Source: Rhodococcus sp. 06-235-1A (lineage in GTDB: Bacteria; Actinomycetota; Actinomycetes; Mycobacteriales; Mycobacteriaceae). From it: DNA of 64,000 bases. The stretch is taken from NCBI RefSeq assembly GCF_002258785.1, contig NZ_NOYI01000014.1, positions 1 to 64,000 on the forward strand. The letters run 5' to 3'. Of this stretch, positions 42,415-50,888 are shown one piece after another. A program made the translations under genes and the position numbers. The stretch's first letter is position 1, and each line of letters opens with the position of its first letter. The notes beneath the pieces are model-generated. The model saw nothing but the letters and a program-made list of their open reading frames with translations. It was not told the origin of the DNA and did no database searches.

Positions 42415-43526
42415 GCTTCCAAACGGTAGACCACTCCGACGCTGCTACGGGCGATACCGTACTCGATTCGTCCGCCTGCCAGCTCGATTCGCTCGGTGAG
42501 GCCGATCATCCCCGAGCGAGAACCGGGGACTGTAGCGAATCTCTCTGCACTGATACCGTTTTCGAGCCACACCCTGATCTCGCTGCCCGTCGGAGCAATT
42601 CCGCAGCGAACCGGTAAACCCGGCGCATGCTTTCTCGCATTGGTGAGCCCCTCCTGAATGACACGGTGAACGGTGCGAGAGGCCGAGGCAGGCAGCGTGA
42701 GGTCCGCGGGCATCTCGTCGAGAAACGTCACCTGCGTACCGGCTTTCTCCGAATCCTCGATCAGCGCAGCTATATCGTCCACACCCGGTTGTGGACGCGG
42801 CACGTTCACGTCGCCCGATCGGAGTACTCCCAGTATCTCCCGCAGATCCTCCAGGGCACCGTGCGCATTGGATCTGATGGTCGACGCGAGTGCTTCGACC
42901 TCCCGCGCACCGACATCCGGCCGGACCTCGAGCGCACCCGCATGAAGACTGACCAACGAGATCCGATGTGCGAGAGCGTCGTGCATCTCCCGTGCGATCC
43001 GCTCACGTTCGAGTCCGCGAACGGTCTCGGCTCGCAGATTCGACTCCGACTCTGCTCGTTCGGCCCGCTCACGTAGCGAATCGATCACCTCGCGACGCGA
43101 CTTGACGACGATGCCCCATGCCGCCGGGATACTCAGAAAGGCAAGGCTGGTCATCGCGACGTACAGGATCGACTGCTCGGCCCACACGGTCGTCCAGATC
43201 ATCGACGCCAGCACGTGCAGAACCACCACCGCAGAGGTGACCCGCCACGACTTTCGAGAAGCCACCGTGAAGACGGCCACCAATTCGGCACCGCCCACTG
43301 CATCGGTGAGAACAGCACACACAGCCAGCGCTACGGCGATCTCGATCGGCCACCTGCGACGCCACCACAGCAGCACGGCACCGAGAACGCCCACGACGAT
43401 CGAGACGACCGTTCGGGTGGTGGTCATACCCTCGGTGCCTGCGGCTACCGACAGCACCAGCAACAGCGCGAACGCGATGGCGGCGACATCCCATGCGCGT
43501 TCTCGATGCCGTCGCAGCACAGTCAT
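42393..43526 (-). CDS. Sensor histidine kinase (HisKA_3 type)
   Basis: A 377-residue membrane kinase with five or six spans in residues about 13-140, then a coiled linker. The dimerisation/phosphoacceptor motif EMHDALAHRISLVSLHAGAL carries H182, and an ATPase domain (about 270-377) contains GLTNARKHAPG and GMIGLTERI. There is no separate extracellular sensor loop, so it probably reads the membrane. It signals to the NarL-type regulator of the same operon. The YqeB-like gene lies 10 bases upstream. Confidence 0.92.
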   Translation of the reverse strand: MTVLRRHRERAWDVAAIAFALLLVLSVAAGTEGMTTTRTVVSIVVGVLGAVLLWWRRRWPIEIAVALAVCAVLTDAVGGAELVAVFTVASRKSWRVTSAVVVLHVLASMIWTTVWAEQSILYVAMTSLAFLSIPAAWGIVVKSRREVIDSLRERAERAESESNLRAETVRGLERERIAREMHDALAHRISLVSLHAGALEVRPDVGAREVEALASTIRSNAHGALEDLREILGVLRSGDVNVPRPQPGVDDIAALIEDSEKAGTQVTFLDEMPADLTLPASASRTVHRVIQEGLTNARKHAPGLPVRCGIAPTGSEIRVWLENGISAERFATVPGSRSGMIGLTERIELAGGRIEYGIARSSVGVVYRLEAWLPCPN

Positions 43527-43536
43527 GATCCGACCG

Positions 43537-44238
43537 TCACGATCGAACCAGGGGGCGCCAGTACTGGCTGGTCTTCTTGTCGCGCACTACTACGCCGAGT
43601 CTGTCCAGCTCCGAACGCAATTCGCGTGCATCGGAACCCGCCTTCTTCTTCAGTGCCATGTCCCGAGCTTTGAGCACCGCATTCACCTCCGGTGCCAGAC
43701 CCGGAGTCTCGGGCACCCACAGGTGATAGAGATCGTCATGGGGATCACCGGGCACAACCGAGTAGCCCCGCTCCTCGAATGCCGCCTCGATCGCCTCACG
43801 CTTCTCCTCGCTCGGCACCCGCACCAACTGACGCGACGCCGCGTCGAGCAATACCAATTCCTTGCCGTCGACGAACACCGTGCTTACCTGCGATCCGGAC
43901 ACGGTGACGGTCTCGCCCCTCTCGGTGATGCGTACGACTGCCTCCGACACCGCCACTCGTGCCGTGTCGTAGAACGCGGCGGCCACCAACGCCAGCCCGA
44001 GCAGTACCCCCACCCCGATGCAGACGTACCGCACCCACCACTGCGACCACGACGCGATCAATTCCAACGGACCCTGGAACGGTATCCAGGTGAGCGACGC
44101 TCCCCACTCCGCCACGTACGGCACCGCGAATCCCAGCAACCCACCGATCATCACGGCACCGGCGATCAGGAAGAGCCGATCGCCGCGGGAGAACCACAGC
44201 ACCGCCGGTGGCGTCTCCCCGAGCATCTTGTCGTCCAT
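43537..44238 (-). CDS. YqeB-like membrane protein
   Basis: A 233-residue protein with two spans (about 24-46, 72-92) and a cytoplasmic C-terminal region of PH-like strands (VVRITERGETVTVSGSQVSTVFVDGKELVLLD), followed by helices. This is the arrangement of actinobacterial YqeB-type proteins of unknown function. Being first in the operon with a histidine kinase and response regulator, it may modulate or be the partner of that signalling system. Confidence 0.7.
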   Translation of the reverse strand: MDDKMLGETPPAVLWFSRGDRLFLIAGAVMIGGLLGFAVPYVAEWGASLTWIPFQGPLELIASWSQWWVRYVCIGVGVLLGLALVAAAFYDTARVAVSEAVVRITERGETVTVSGSQVSTVFVDGKELVLLDAASRQLVRVPSEEKREAIEAAFEERGYSVVPGDPHDDLYHLWVPETPGLAPEVNAVLKARDMALKKKAGSDARELRSELDRLGVVVRDKKTSQYWRPLVRS

Positions 44239-44277
44239 ACCCTCACGGTATCGAGTGTGGGAGCTGGTACCCAGTCA

Positions 44278-44306
44278 TCGAAAGTCGACACTTCTCCGAC
44301 TTTCGA
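44278..44306 (-). terminator. Hairpin behind the MerR/clamp gene
   Basis: TCGAAAGTCG (44278-44287) pairs perfectly with CGACTTTCGA (44297-44306) around 9 bases, 16 bases after the stop of the MerR-type gene. It probably ends that transcript before the YqeB operon. There is no T run. Confidence 0.6.
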
Positions 44307-44322
44307 CGACAGGAGCACTCGA

Positions 44323-45330
44323 TCAGCCGAGAACCGGCATCACCAGTGTCGTCAGAGCGCCGTCGACCGCGGAACGCACCAGCATCGGGTGATCCGGTGC
44401 AGCGATATCGAGCATCAGGTCGGGTCCGACAGCCGACTCGACGGCCGCCTGCAGAACGGCCGCGTCGAAGAACACCACGCTCTCCGAACCGGTGACCTGT
44501 GCGGGGATCGCAACACCACCGACCCGGACGCCGTTCGGTCCGGCCTCGATCCGAAGGGTGCCGCCGCCGAGCGGAACGAAATCTCGTTGCAGCACAACCC
44601 TCGTCACGGTCGGAGCCAATCCGTCCATGATCGTCCGCCAATCGGGGAACTCGCCGTCGACCGGATCCACCGTTGCCCGAGCACCGTCGGAGTCGATCAC
44701 CATCGAGTCGTCGGTTGCCGTGAGCACGAGGGTGCCGGTTGCGGTCACCGACCCGAGGGAGCCGACCGATGCGATTCTCGACCAGGCTGCGCCGGGCGAG
44801 CACTGCGCGACAAGACTGCGCGTGGAGAGTCGATACCGATCCGTCGCAGTGAGCGTGACGCTGCTGCCGTCCACCTCGATCAGCACGCCTCGCAACACCG
44901 GGAAGTCGTCACTCGTCCCGGCCGCCGACGAGACCTGCGCTACGGCCGAGGCAAATTCGGCAACAGATACCGTTGCAGTGCAATACGTTTCGTCGAACAA
45001 CCGGCGGATCGACACCGCAGCCTCGGCTGCCGCGCGCGCATGCGCGGCAAGGTCCTCGACATGTCGATCCACGATCTCGACCGCTGCAGCTCCGTCGCCG
45101 TCGAGAGCGGACGCCACCTTGTCGAGCGGCATACCGATCTCGCGCAATTGTCGAATGATGTTCGCCCGCTTCGACTGTGCACGGGTGTAGTAGCGGTAAC
45201 CGGACTTCGCGTCGATGGATGCCGGCACGAGCAACCCACAGTCGTCGTAGAAGCGAAGGGCACTGGGAGTGAGCCCGCTGGTGCGAGCGAACACACCGAT
45301 GGTCAGGAATTCTTCGTCCGAATCAGTCAT
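44323..45330 (-). CDS. MerR-type regulator fused to a beta-clamp-like domain
   Basis: A 335-residue protein. Residues about 9-80 form the MerR winged helix (FLTIGVFARTSGLTPSALRFYDDCGLL, then SGYRYYTRAQ). Residues about 80-120 form the dimer coil. From about 125 to 335 it resembles DNA polymerase III beta-clamp domains (FPVLRGVLIEVDGSSVTLTATDRYRLSTRSL and VVFFDAAVLQAAVESAV). The family is known in actinobacteria, but the ligand is not. The clamp part may be a ligand or protein sensor rather than a replication clamp. Its promoter shows a MerR-like operator. Confidence 0.82.
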   Translation of the reverse strand: MTDSDEEFLTIGVFARTSGLTPSALRFYDDCGLLVPASIDAKSGYRYYTRAQSKRANIIRQLREIGMPLDKVASALDGDGAAAVEIVDRHVEDLAAHARAAAEAAVSIRRLFDETYCTATVSVAEFASAVAQVSSAAGTSDDFPVLRGVLIEVDGSSVTLTATDRYRLSTRSLVAQCSPGAAWSRIASVGSLGSVTATGTLVLTATDDSMVIDSDGARATVDPVDGEFPDWRTIMDGLAPTVTRVVLQRDFVPLGGGTLRIEAGPNGVRVGGVAIPAQVTGSESVVFFDAAVLQAAVESAVGPDLMLDIAAPDHPMLVRSAVDGALTTLVMPVLG

Positions 45331-45338
45331 GGTGAAAT

Positions 45339-45367
45339 CCTGAGGCTTCGGGTTGGTCGAAGGTCAA
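45339..45367 (-). promoter_or_regulatory. MerR-type promoter/operator
   Basis: On the reverse strand TTGACC (45367-45362) is followed after 17 bases by a weak CTCAGG (45344-45339). The inverted repeat CTTCG-N7-CGAAG sits in and beside the spacer. This matches the autoregulatory design of MerR genes, with the start codon just 9 bases beyond the -10, so the mRNA would be leaderless or nearly so. Confidence 0.5.
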
Positions 45368-45382
45368 GCGTGATCGGGATGG

Positions 45383-46030
45383 CTAGTCGATCCGGCGCTT
45401 GTGCGCCCACCGAGTGAGCGCGTTCCTGTTGGACTGCTGGGTCTTTCGGAGAACATTCGATGCATGCGTCTCGACTGTCTTGACCGAGATGAACAGATCC
45501 TCGGCGATCTCGCGGTAGGTGTAGCCACGCGCCAACAACCGCAGCACCTCGAGTTCACGGGGCGTCAGCGAATCGAGTTCCGGATCCAGCGGTGGCTCAG
45601 GAACGGCGCTGCGACCGGTGAACGAGTCGAGGACGAATCCGGCCAGACGCGGGCTGAAGACGGCGTCTCCCCCGGCGACGCGTCGAACACCGTCGGCGAG
45701 CTCCGCGCCGGAGATGGTCTTGGTGACATAACCCCTGGCCCCGGCGCGGATCACGGCAATGACGTCCTCGGCCGCGTCGGACACACTCAGAGCCAGACAC
45801 ACCGGCCCCTCGGCGATGCGATTCAGTACGGCAACGCCACCGCCGTCGGGCATGTGCACGTCGAGCAACACCACATCGGGCTTCGTCGAGTCGATTCCCG
45901 ATACCGCGTCGGCGACGCCTCCAGCTTCTCCGACGACGTCGATGTCCACCTCACGGCCGAGCTCGGCCCGCACGCCGGAGCGGAACACCGCGTGGTCGTC
46001 GACCAGAAAAACGCGGAAGGGGTCGGTCAC
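45383..46030 (-). CDS. LuxR-family response regulator of the PspC system
   Basis: A 215-residue regulator. Its receiver has D57 (VVLLDVHMP) and the lysine of VTKTISG. The C-terminal HTH is LTPRELEVLRLLARGYTYREIAEDLFIS...VETHASNVLRK. It starts within the kinase stop (ATGA). The two identical inverted repeats in the promoter region upstream of its kinase are the obvious candidate binding sites, by position and symmetry; this is inference. Confidence 0.92.
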   Translation of the reverse strand: MTDPFRVFLVDDHAVFRSGVRAELGREVDIDVVGEAGGVADAVSGIDSTKPDVVLLDVHMPDGGGVAVLNRIAEGPVCLALSVSDAAEDVIAVIRAGARGYVTKTISGAELADGVRRVAGGDAVFSPRLAGFVLDSFTGRSAVPEPPLDPELDSLTPRELEVLRLLARGYTYREIAEDLFISVKTVETHASNVLRKTQQSNRNALTRWAHKRRID

Positions 46031-47472
46031 GTCGGCTGCTCCTGATGATCGGGTTCGGACGGTTCGGGGGTGACGGTACTGCCGTTGCGGGGCATGAAGA
46101 TGCGCACTTCGGTTCCCTTGCCGACGGTCGACCGTACCTGGACCGTGCCGCCCCGACGTTCGATACGACCCCGAATGGACTTCGCAAGGCCCCGTCGATC
46201 CTCGGGGACCTCGGATTCGTCGAATCCGATACCGCGGTCGCGCACGAAGATACTGACCTGTTCCGGTTCGGTTTCCGCATAGAGATCGATATTGGTCTCA
46301 CCGGAATGCTTGGCTGCGTTGACCAGTGCCTCTCGCGTGGCACCCAGCAGTGCAGTGAAACTCTCTCTGGACAGGCCGGACTCCACGTCGTCGGGCAGCA
46401 GGTGCACGTCACCGACCGTGATGGGCCTGACGGTCACTCCGTGCTGATCCTCGACCTCGCCCGAGATGGTCCCGAGCGCGTCGGACAAGCTGGAGTTGTC
46501 GGTGGAGCCGCCGTCGAACAACCATCTGCGGAGTTCCCGCTCTTGCCCGCGGGCCAACCGCATCACCTCCTGAGGCCGATCTGACTGCTTCTGGATCAAC
46601 GCAAGCGTCTGCAACACCGAATCGTGCAGGTGCGACGCGATTTCCTCGCGTTCGTCGTTGCGAATGCGTGCAGATCGCTCTGCACCGAGCGCCCGCCACA
46701 TTCGCAACCAGATGGGTACGGTCAGCAAGCCGACGCCGACGAGGGTGACCACCACCGCCAGCAGAGACGATCGCAGTGCGGCCAGGTCGACGCGGGCGAG
46801 CACCACCACCCCCAATCCCAGGACGATCAACGTTGCTCCGCCGACCACCCGCGCCCAACTCAACACGGTCGGATGCTTGGGGAGCCCGAGAGCCGTTCGC
46901 GGACCCTCCGAATCGAATTCGCGCCACACCAGGGCGGCACCGACCACCACGACGATCACCGGCACGATGACCGACGCCGCAGTGCCGCTGAGCAGCCACG
47001 CAAGACCCACTGCCAGGCCGAGACCGATGGCCGCCAACCCCAACGCTCGCTGACGTTCCGCGGCACTCGGGTGGGCCGTGTCGTCGCCCGCAGGCGTGAA
47101 CATCCAGATCAGGCCGTAAGCGGCGATGCCGGCACCGGCGGACGCGGCGAGCAGTGCAAATGCGACCCGAACCTTGAACACGTCGACGCCGAGATGGTCG
47201 GCGAGCCCGCCCGCGACGCCGCCTACGATACGTCCGCCCCCGCGTCGCTGATAGGGGGCAGGAGCGGAGCCTGCAGGAGTGACCGGAAAAGCGGGACCGG
47301 AGCCTGCAGAAGCGACCGGAAAGGCAGGAGCGGACCCTGCAGGAGTGACCGGAAAAGCAGGAGCGGAGCCTGCAGGAGCGACCGGAAAGGCAGGAGCGGT
47401 CGCCGGCGCGTCGCCGGCCACGGGTGGTGTGGTGCGGGCGGCGTCAACGGGTGGATTGTCGACAGGGTGCAC
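46027..47472 (-). CDS. PspC-domain histidine kinase
   Basis: A 481-residue kinase. Residues about 27-72 are four 11-residue Ala/Pro/Phe repeats encoded by a 33-bp DNA repeat. Residues about 75-128 are the PspC domain (GGRIVGGVAGGLADHLGVDVFKVRVAFAL). About five spans follow, then SHLHDSVLQTLALIQ with H283 and an ATPase domain (GRIERRGGTVQVRS). Such kinases sense envelope stress and signal to LiaR-like regulators. It is divergent from a PspC protein gene, probably its target. Confidence 0.92.
   Translation of the reverse strand: MHPVDNPPVDAARTTPPVAGDAPATAPAFPVAPAGSAPAFPVTPAGSAPAFPVASAGSGPAFPVTPAGSAPAPYQRRGGGRIVGGVAGGLADHLGVDVFKVRVAFALLAASAGAGIAAYGLIWMFTPAGDDTAHPSAAERQRALGLAAIGLGLAVGLAWLLSGTAASVIVPVIVVVVGAALVWREFDSEGPRTALGLPKHPTVLSWARVVGGATLIVLGLGVVVLARVDLAALRSSLLAVVVTLVGVGLLTVPIWLRMWRALGAERSARIRNDEREEIASHLHDSVLQTLALIQKQSDRPQEVMRLARGQERELRRWLFDGGSTDNSSLSDALGTISGEVEDQHGVTVRPITVGDVHLLPDDVESGLSRESFTALLGATREALVNAAKHSGETNIDLYAETEPEQVSIFVRDRGIGFDESEVPEDRRGLAKSIRGRIERRGGTVQVRSTVGKGTEVRIFMPRNGSTVTPEPSEPDHQEQPT
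47258..47399. repeat. 33-bp tandem repeat in the kinase N-terminus
   Basis: Four full 33-bp units (starting 47258, 47291, 47324, 47357) and a 10-bp partial unit differ at only a few positions. In the kinase frame each unit encodes 11 residues of the APAFPV-x-PAGS type. The whole-codon length means copy changes keep the frame, so the repeat can vary between strains without killing the gene. Confidence 0.92.
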
Positions 47473-47507
47473 GCCTTCGATCCTGGCACGGATTCGGTGG
47501 TTGTCGC

Positions 47508-47525
47508 ATCAGGGTTCGCCCTGAT
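47508..47525. promoter_or_regulatory. Operator copy 1, ATCAGGG-N4-CCCTGAT
   Basis: A perfect inverted repeat with 7-base arms and spacer TTCG, 36 bp upstream of the kinase start. An identical pair of arms lies 61 bp further on. It is probably bound by the LuxR-type regulator of the operon. Confidence 0.72.
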
Positions 47526-47568
47526 GTTTCGCAGGTCCATCGAGGTGTGGCCGAGTTCGGGGGTGAAG

Positions 47569-47586
47569 ATCAGGGGTATCCCTGAT
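47569..47586. promoter_or_regulatory. Operator copy 2, ATCAGGG-N4-CCCTGAT
   Basis: Same arms as copy 1 with spacer GTAT, ending 34 bp before the PspC gene start. It lies closer to the forward gene, so each copy may serve one of the two divergent promoters. Confidence 0.72.
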
Positions 47587-47620
47587 GTGTTTCGTGGTCC
47601 AGGTCGCCACGATTGTTGTC

Positions 47621-49003
47621 ATGAGCAACGTGACCGTCTCGGATCAACTTCAGCAGATGTGGCGCACTCGTCCGCACCGCTTGCCGCAGCGCGGGCATGT
47701 GGCGGGTGTCGCAGCCGGTATCGGCTATCGCTACGACGTCGACCCCGTTCTGATTCGGATCGCGTTCGTCGTGTCCACCTTGTTCGGCGGTACCGGCATC
47801 GTGCTGTACCTGGCGGCGTGGCTGGTGCTCAGCCGGGCCGGTGAGGCAGCGTCGGGCGTGGAGTCACTGGTCGGCCGAGGCAACAGTTCCGACTCGACCA
47901 CCAAGATGGTGGTCGTTGCGGTGGCGTTGGTGATCGCGCTGTCGACGATCGGCCCTGTGGGTGTCGGACTCGGTGGGTCGGGGTTGATCTCACTGCTGGC
48001 CATGTTCGGCGGCCTGTGGTTGCTGCATCAGCGTTGCCCGGAACCTCCGCCGTACATGCGGACGGCGGAGTTCTCCCGAAACCAGTACGCACCTTCGCCT
48101 TTCGGCTCGTACTCCACGTCGGCGGAGCAGTGGACGGCGGCACAGTATCGGCCGCCGCAGTTCCAGCACGAGCGCTACACCCCGTACACGACGTTGCCGA
48201 AGAGTTACGTTCCGACACCGAAGACCACCGAGGACTCCACCAGCGAGGACTCCGATGCCGCGCAGACGGTGAACCTGAGCAAGAGAACCGAGTCCATCGA
48301 AAAACCGACCGCTACACCCACCGTGACGCCTCCGTCGTGGGATCCGCTCGGTGTGGCACCGTTCGCCTGGGATCTTCCCGAACCTGCCGGTACCTTTCCG
48401 CCGGCGGCCATCGATCGCAAGCGCCGGTCCCGATGGACGGCAAGCTTTCTCGGCTTGGCTCTTCTCGCTGCTGCCCTCACCGCGGCGGTAGGTGCGGCCA
48501 CCGGCGGAGACTGGGCATCACCGGGCCGCGTCGGAGCAGTCGCTCTGGCAGTGATCGCGGTGGGACTCGTCCTGGGCGCGTTCCTGCGCAAGGGCTACGG
48601 ACTGTTGGTGGTCGCTGCGCCCTTGGCGGGATTCGTCGTCCTGGCATCGGCGGTCGGGCCGGTGGACCTGGACAACAGCACATCCGGATCCCAGCGGATC
48701 GCTCCGCTCACCGTCGCCGACCTTGCGCCCACCTATGACGTCGGTCTCGGTGAGCTGACGCTCGACCTCACGGGCCTCGACCTCACCGAGAACCGCACCA
48801 TCGAGATCGATGTGGCGCTGGGTAGTGCGGTCGTGACGGTACCGAACACGATGAACCTCGACACCAAGTGCGACACCGTCCTGGGCTCGGCCGAATGCGG
48901 CTCCCCCGGTCTGCGGATCGGAAGTGCCGCTCGACCCGACGCACCGGTGCTGACCATCGAGGGTGATGTGGCACTCGGAGACTTGAAAGTGGTGCACCAG
49001 TGA
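47621..49003 (+). CDS. PspC-domain membrane protein with C-terminal adhesin-like region
   Basis: A 460-residue protein. The N-terminal PspC domain (RLPQRGHVAGVAAGIGYRYDVDPVLIRIAFV, about 28-95) is followed by two spans. A long Ser/Thr/Pro linker, three more spans (about 265-350) and a final beta-rich domain (LGELTLDLTGLDLTENRTIEIDVALGSAVVTVPN) of the LiaF/DUF4097-like type complete it. It probably belongs to the envelope stress response controlled by the divergent two-component system. ATG at 47621 is chosen; an earlier in-frame start at 47585 would lie on the operator. Confidence 0.85.
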   Translation: MSNVTVSDQLQQMWRTRPHRLPQRGHVAGVAAGIGYRYDVDPVLIRIAFVVSTLFGGTGIVLYLAAWLVLSRAGEAASGVESLVGRGNSSDSTTKMVVVAVALVIALSTIGPVGVGLGGSGLISLLAMFGGLWLLHQRCPEPPPYMRTAEFSRNQYAPSPFGSYSTSAEQWTAAQYRPPQFQHERYTPYTTLPKSYVPTPKTTEDSTSEDSDAAQTVNLSKRTESIEKPTATPTVTPPSWDPLGVAPFAWDLPEPAGTFPPAAIDRKRRSRWTASFLGLALLAAALTAAVGAATGGDWASPGRVGAVALAVIAVGLVLGAFLRKGYGLLVVAAPLAGFVVLASAVGPVDLDNSTSGSQRIAPLTVADLAPTYDVGLGELTLDLTGLDLTENRTIEIDVALGSAVVTVPNTMNLDTKCDTVLGSAECGSPGLRIGSAARPDAPVLTIEGDVALGDLKVVHQ

Positions 49004-49260
49004 AGAAGAACAAGACCGATCGCCGCGGCCACGACTACGGCGACAGCGATTCCGACACCGAAACGCAGAACTCGAATCGCCGGGGACCGTCGGCGCTGCT
49101 GTTGCTCGCCGGACTGATCGCCATGGTCGTGTCGGTCGCGGCCATCATCGGCCAGGGCGCGATCGCGGCCCTGGGCGACGTCCAGTTCCGCTGGGTGTTC
49201 GTCGTCGCTGCGGTGGTCGTAGGCCTAGTGCTTCTACTGGGGCCCAGCAGAAAAAGCTGA
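49000..49260 (+). CDS. Small two-span membrane protein
   Basis: An 86-residue protein with a hydrophilic, Asp/Asn-rich start and two spans (about 32-53, 62-82). GTG overlaps the stop of the PspC gene, so they form an operon. It ends 8 bases before the convergent guaA stop. The function is unknown, probably part of the same stress response. Confidence 0.7.
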   Translation: MKKNKTDRRGHDYGDSDSDTETQNSNRRGPSALLLLAGLIAMVVSVAAIIGQGAIAALGDVQFRWVFVVAAVVVGLVLLLGPSRKS

Positions 49261-49268
49261 GTCCCGCG

Positions 49269-50858
49269 TCACTCCCACTCGATGGTGCCCGGCGGCTTGC
49301 TCGTCACGTCGAGAACGACTCGGTTGACCTCCGGAACCTCGTTGGTCACCCGAGTCGAGATCGTTTCCAGCACGTCGTACGGCAGCCTGGTCCAGTCCGC
49401 GGTCATCGCGTCCTCGCTCGAGACCGGACGCAGCACGATCGGGTGTCCGTAAGTGCGGCCGTCGCCCTGCACACCGACACTGCGCACATCGGCCAGCAGC
49501 ACCACCGGGCACTGCCAGATCTGCTGATCCAGGCCGGCGACCGTAAGTTCTTCTCGGACAATCGAATCGGCGTGACGCAGCGTGTTCAGACGGTCGCGGG
49601 TGATCTCACCGACGATGCGGATAGCGAGCCCGGGTCCGGGGAACGGTTGCCTGCCGACGATGTCCTCGGGCAGGCCCAGCTCACGACCGACCGCGCGCAC
49701 CTCGTCCTTGAAGAGGGCACGAAGCGGCTCGACCAGGGCGAACTGCAGATCGTCCGGTAGCCCGCCGACGTTGTGGTGGCTCTTGATGTTCGCGGTACCC
49801 GACCCACCGCCCGACTCGACGACATCCGGGTACAACGTGCCCTGCACCAGGAATTCGACAGCATCGCCGTGCTCGGCGTTCTCGCCCAGCACCTCGGCGA
49901 CGGCACCTTCGAAGCTACGGATGAACTCGCGCCCGATGATCTTGCGCTTCTCCTCCGGGTCGGAGACGCCTTCGAGCGCGCCGAGGAAGGTATCGACCGC
50001 GTCGACGGTGACGAGCTTGGCACCGGTGGCGGCCACGAAATCCTGCTGCACCTGCTCGCGCTCGCCGGCCCGCAGCAGTCCGTGATCGACGAAGACACAG
50101 GTCAGGCGATCACCGATGGCTCGCTGCACCAGAGCCGCCGCCACCGCGGAGTCGACGCCACCGGACAGACCACAGATGGCCTTACCCGTAGGACCGACCT
50201 GCTCCTGCACTGCGTCGACCAGAGCGTCGGCGATGTTGGCTGCCGTCCAGTCCGGAGCGATGCCTGCGGTCTCGTGCAGGAACCGACTGAGCACCTGCTG
50301 CCCGTGCGGGGAGTGCAGAACCTCGGGGTGATACTGCACCCCCGCCATGCGCTTGCCCTCGTTCTCGAAAGCAGCGACCGGCGCGCCTGCGCTGGTAGCG
50401 GTGACGGTGAAGCCCTCCGGGGCCGCGGTGACCGCGTCGCCGTGACTCATCCAGACCGGCTGCGTGGCGGGCAGGCCGTCGTGCAGGCGACCGCCGTCGA
50501 CACTGAGTTGGGTGCGTCCGTACTCCCGCGTCCCGGTGTGCTCGACGGTTCCGCCCAGGGCCTGGGCCATGGCCTGGAATCCGTAGCAGATGCCGAACAC
50601 GGGGATGCCGAGGTCCAGGAGCGCGGAATCGAGCTCGGGCGCACCGTCCGCGTAGACGCTGGATGGTCCCCCCGAGAGCACCAGCGCAACCGGGTCCTTG
50701 GCTGCGATCTCCTCGGCGGTCGCGGTATGCGAGATCACCTCGGAGTACACGTTGGCCTCGCGCACACGGCGGGCGATCAACTGCGCGTACTGGGCTCCGA
50801 AGTCGACGACCAGAACCGGGCGTGCGTGTGCGGGATCGTGTGCAGAGGAGTCGGTCAC
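49269..50858 (-). CDS. guaA: GMP synthase (glutamine-hydrolysing)
   Basis: A 529-residue enzyme that makes GMP from XMP, glutamine and ATP. The N-terminal glutaminase domain has GICYGFQ (C91) and QYHPEV (H177, E179). The ATP pyrophosphatase domain has SGGVDS (232-237). The C-terminal dimer domain ends with KPPGTIEWE. All catalytic residues are present. It lies 30 bases after the GMC oxidase gene and may share its transcript. Length is as usual for the family. Confidence 0.97.
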   Translation of the reverse strand: MTDSSAHDPAHARPVLVVDFGAQYAQLIARRVREANVYSEVISHTATAEEIAAKDPVALVLSGGPSSVYADGAPELDSALLDLGIPVFGICYGFQAMAQALGGTVEHTGTREYGRTQLSVDGGRLHDGLPATQPVWMSHGDAVTAAPEGFTVTATSAGAPVAAFENEGKRMAGVQYHPEVLHSPHGQQVLSRFLHETAGIAPDWTAANIADALVDAVQEQVGPTGKAICGLSGGVDSAVAAALVQRAIGDRLTCVFVDHGLLRAGEREQVQQDFVAATGAKLVTVDAVDTFLGALEGVSDPEEKRKIIGREFIRSFEGAVAEVLGENAEHGDAVEFLVQGTLYPDVVESGGGSGTANIKSHHNVGGLPDDLQFALVEPLRALFKDEVRAVGRELGLPEDIVGRQPFPGPGLAIRIVGEITRDRLNTLRHADSIVREELTVAGLDQQIWQCPVVLLADVRSVGVQGDGRTYGHPIVLRPVSSEDAMTADWTRLPYDVLETISTRVTNEVPEVNRVVLDVTSKPPGTIEWE

Positions 50859-50888
50859 CGGGTCAGTCTAGTGGGACTGCTGGGGCGC

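Noticed and set aside
43102..45417. 771-codon forward open frame opposite the kinase, YqeB-like and MerR genes
   Set aside because: It crosses three clear reverse genes and their hairpin, with Arg/His-rich composition typical of antisense frames.
47258..47399. Possible CRISPR array because of the regular 33-bp units
   Set aside because: The units are directly adjacent with no spacers and encode an in-frame protein repeat.
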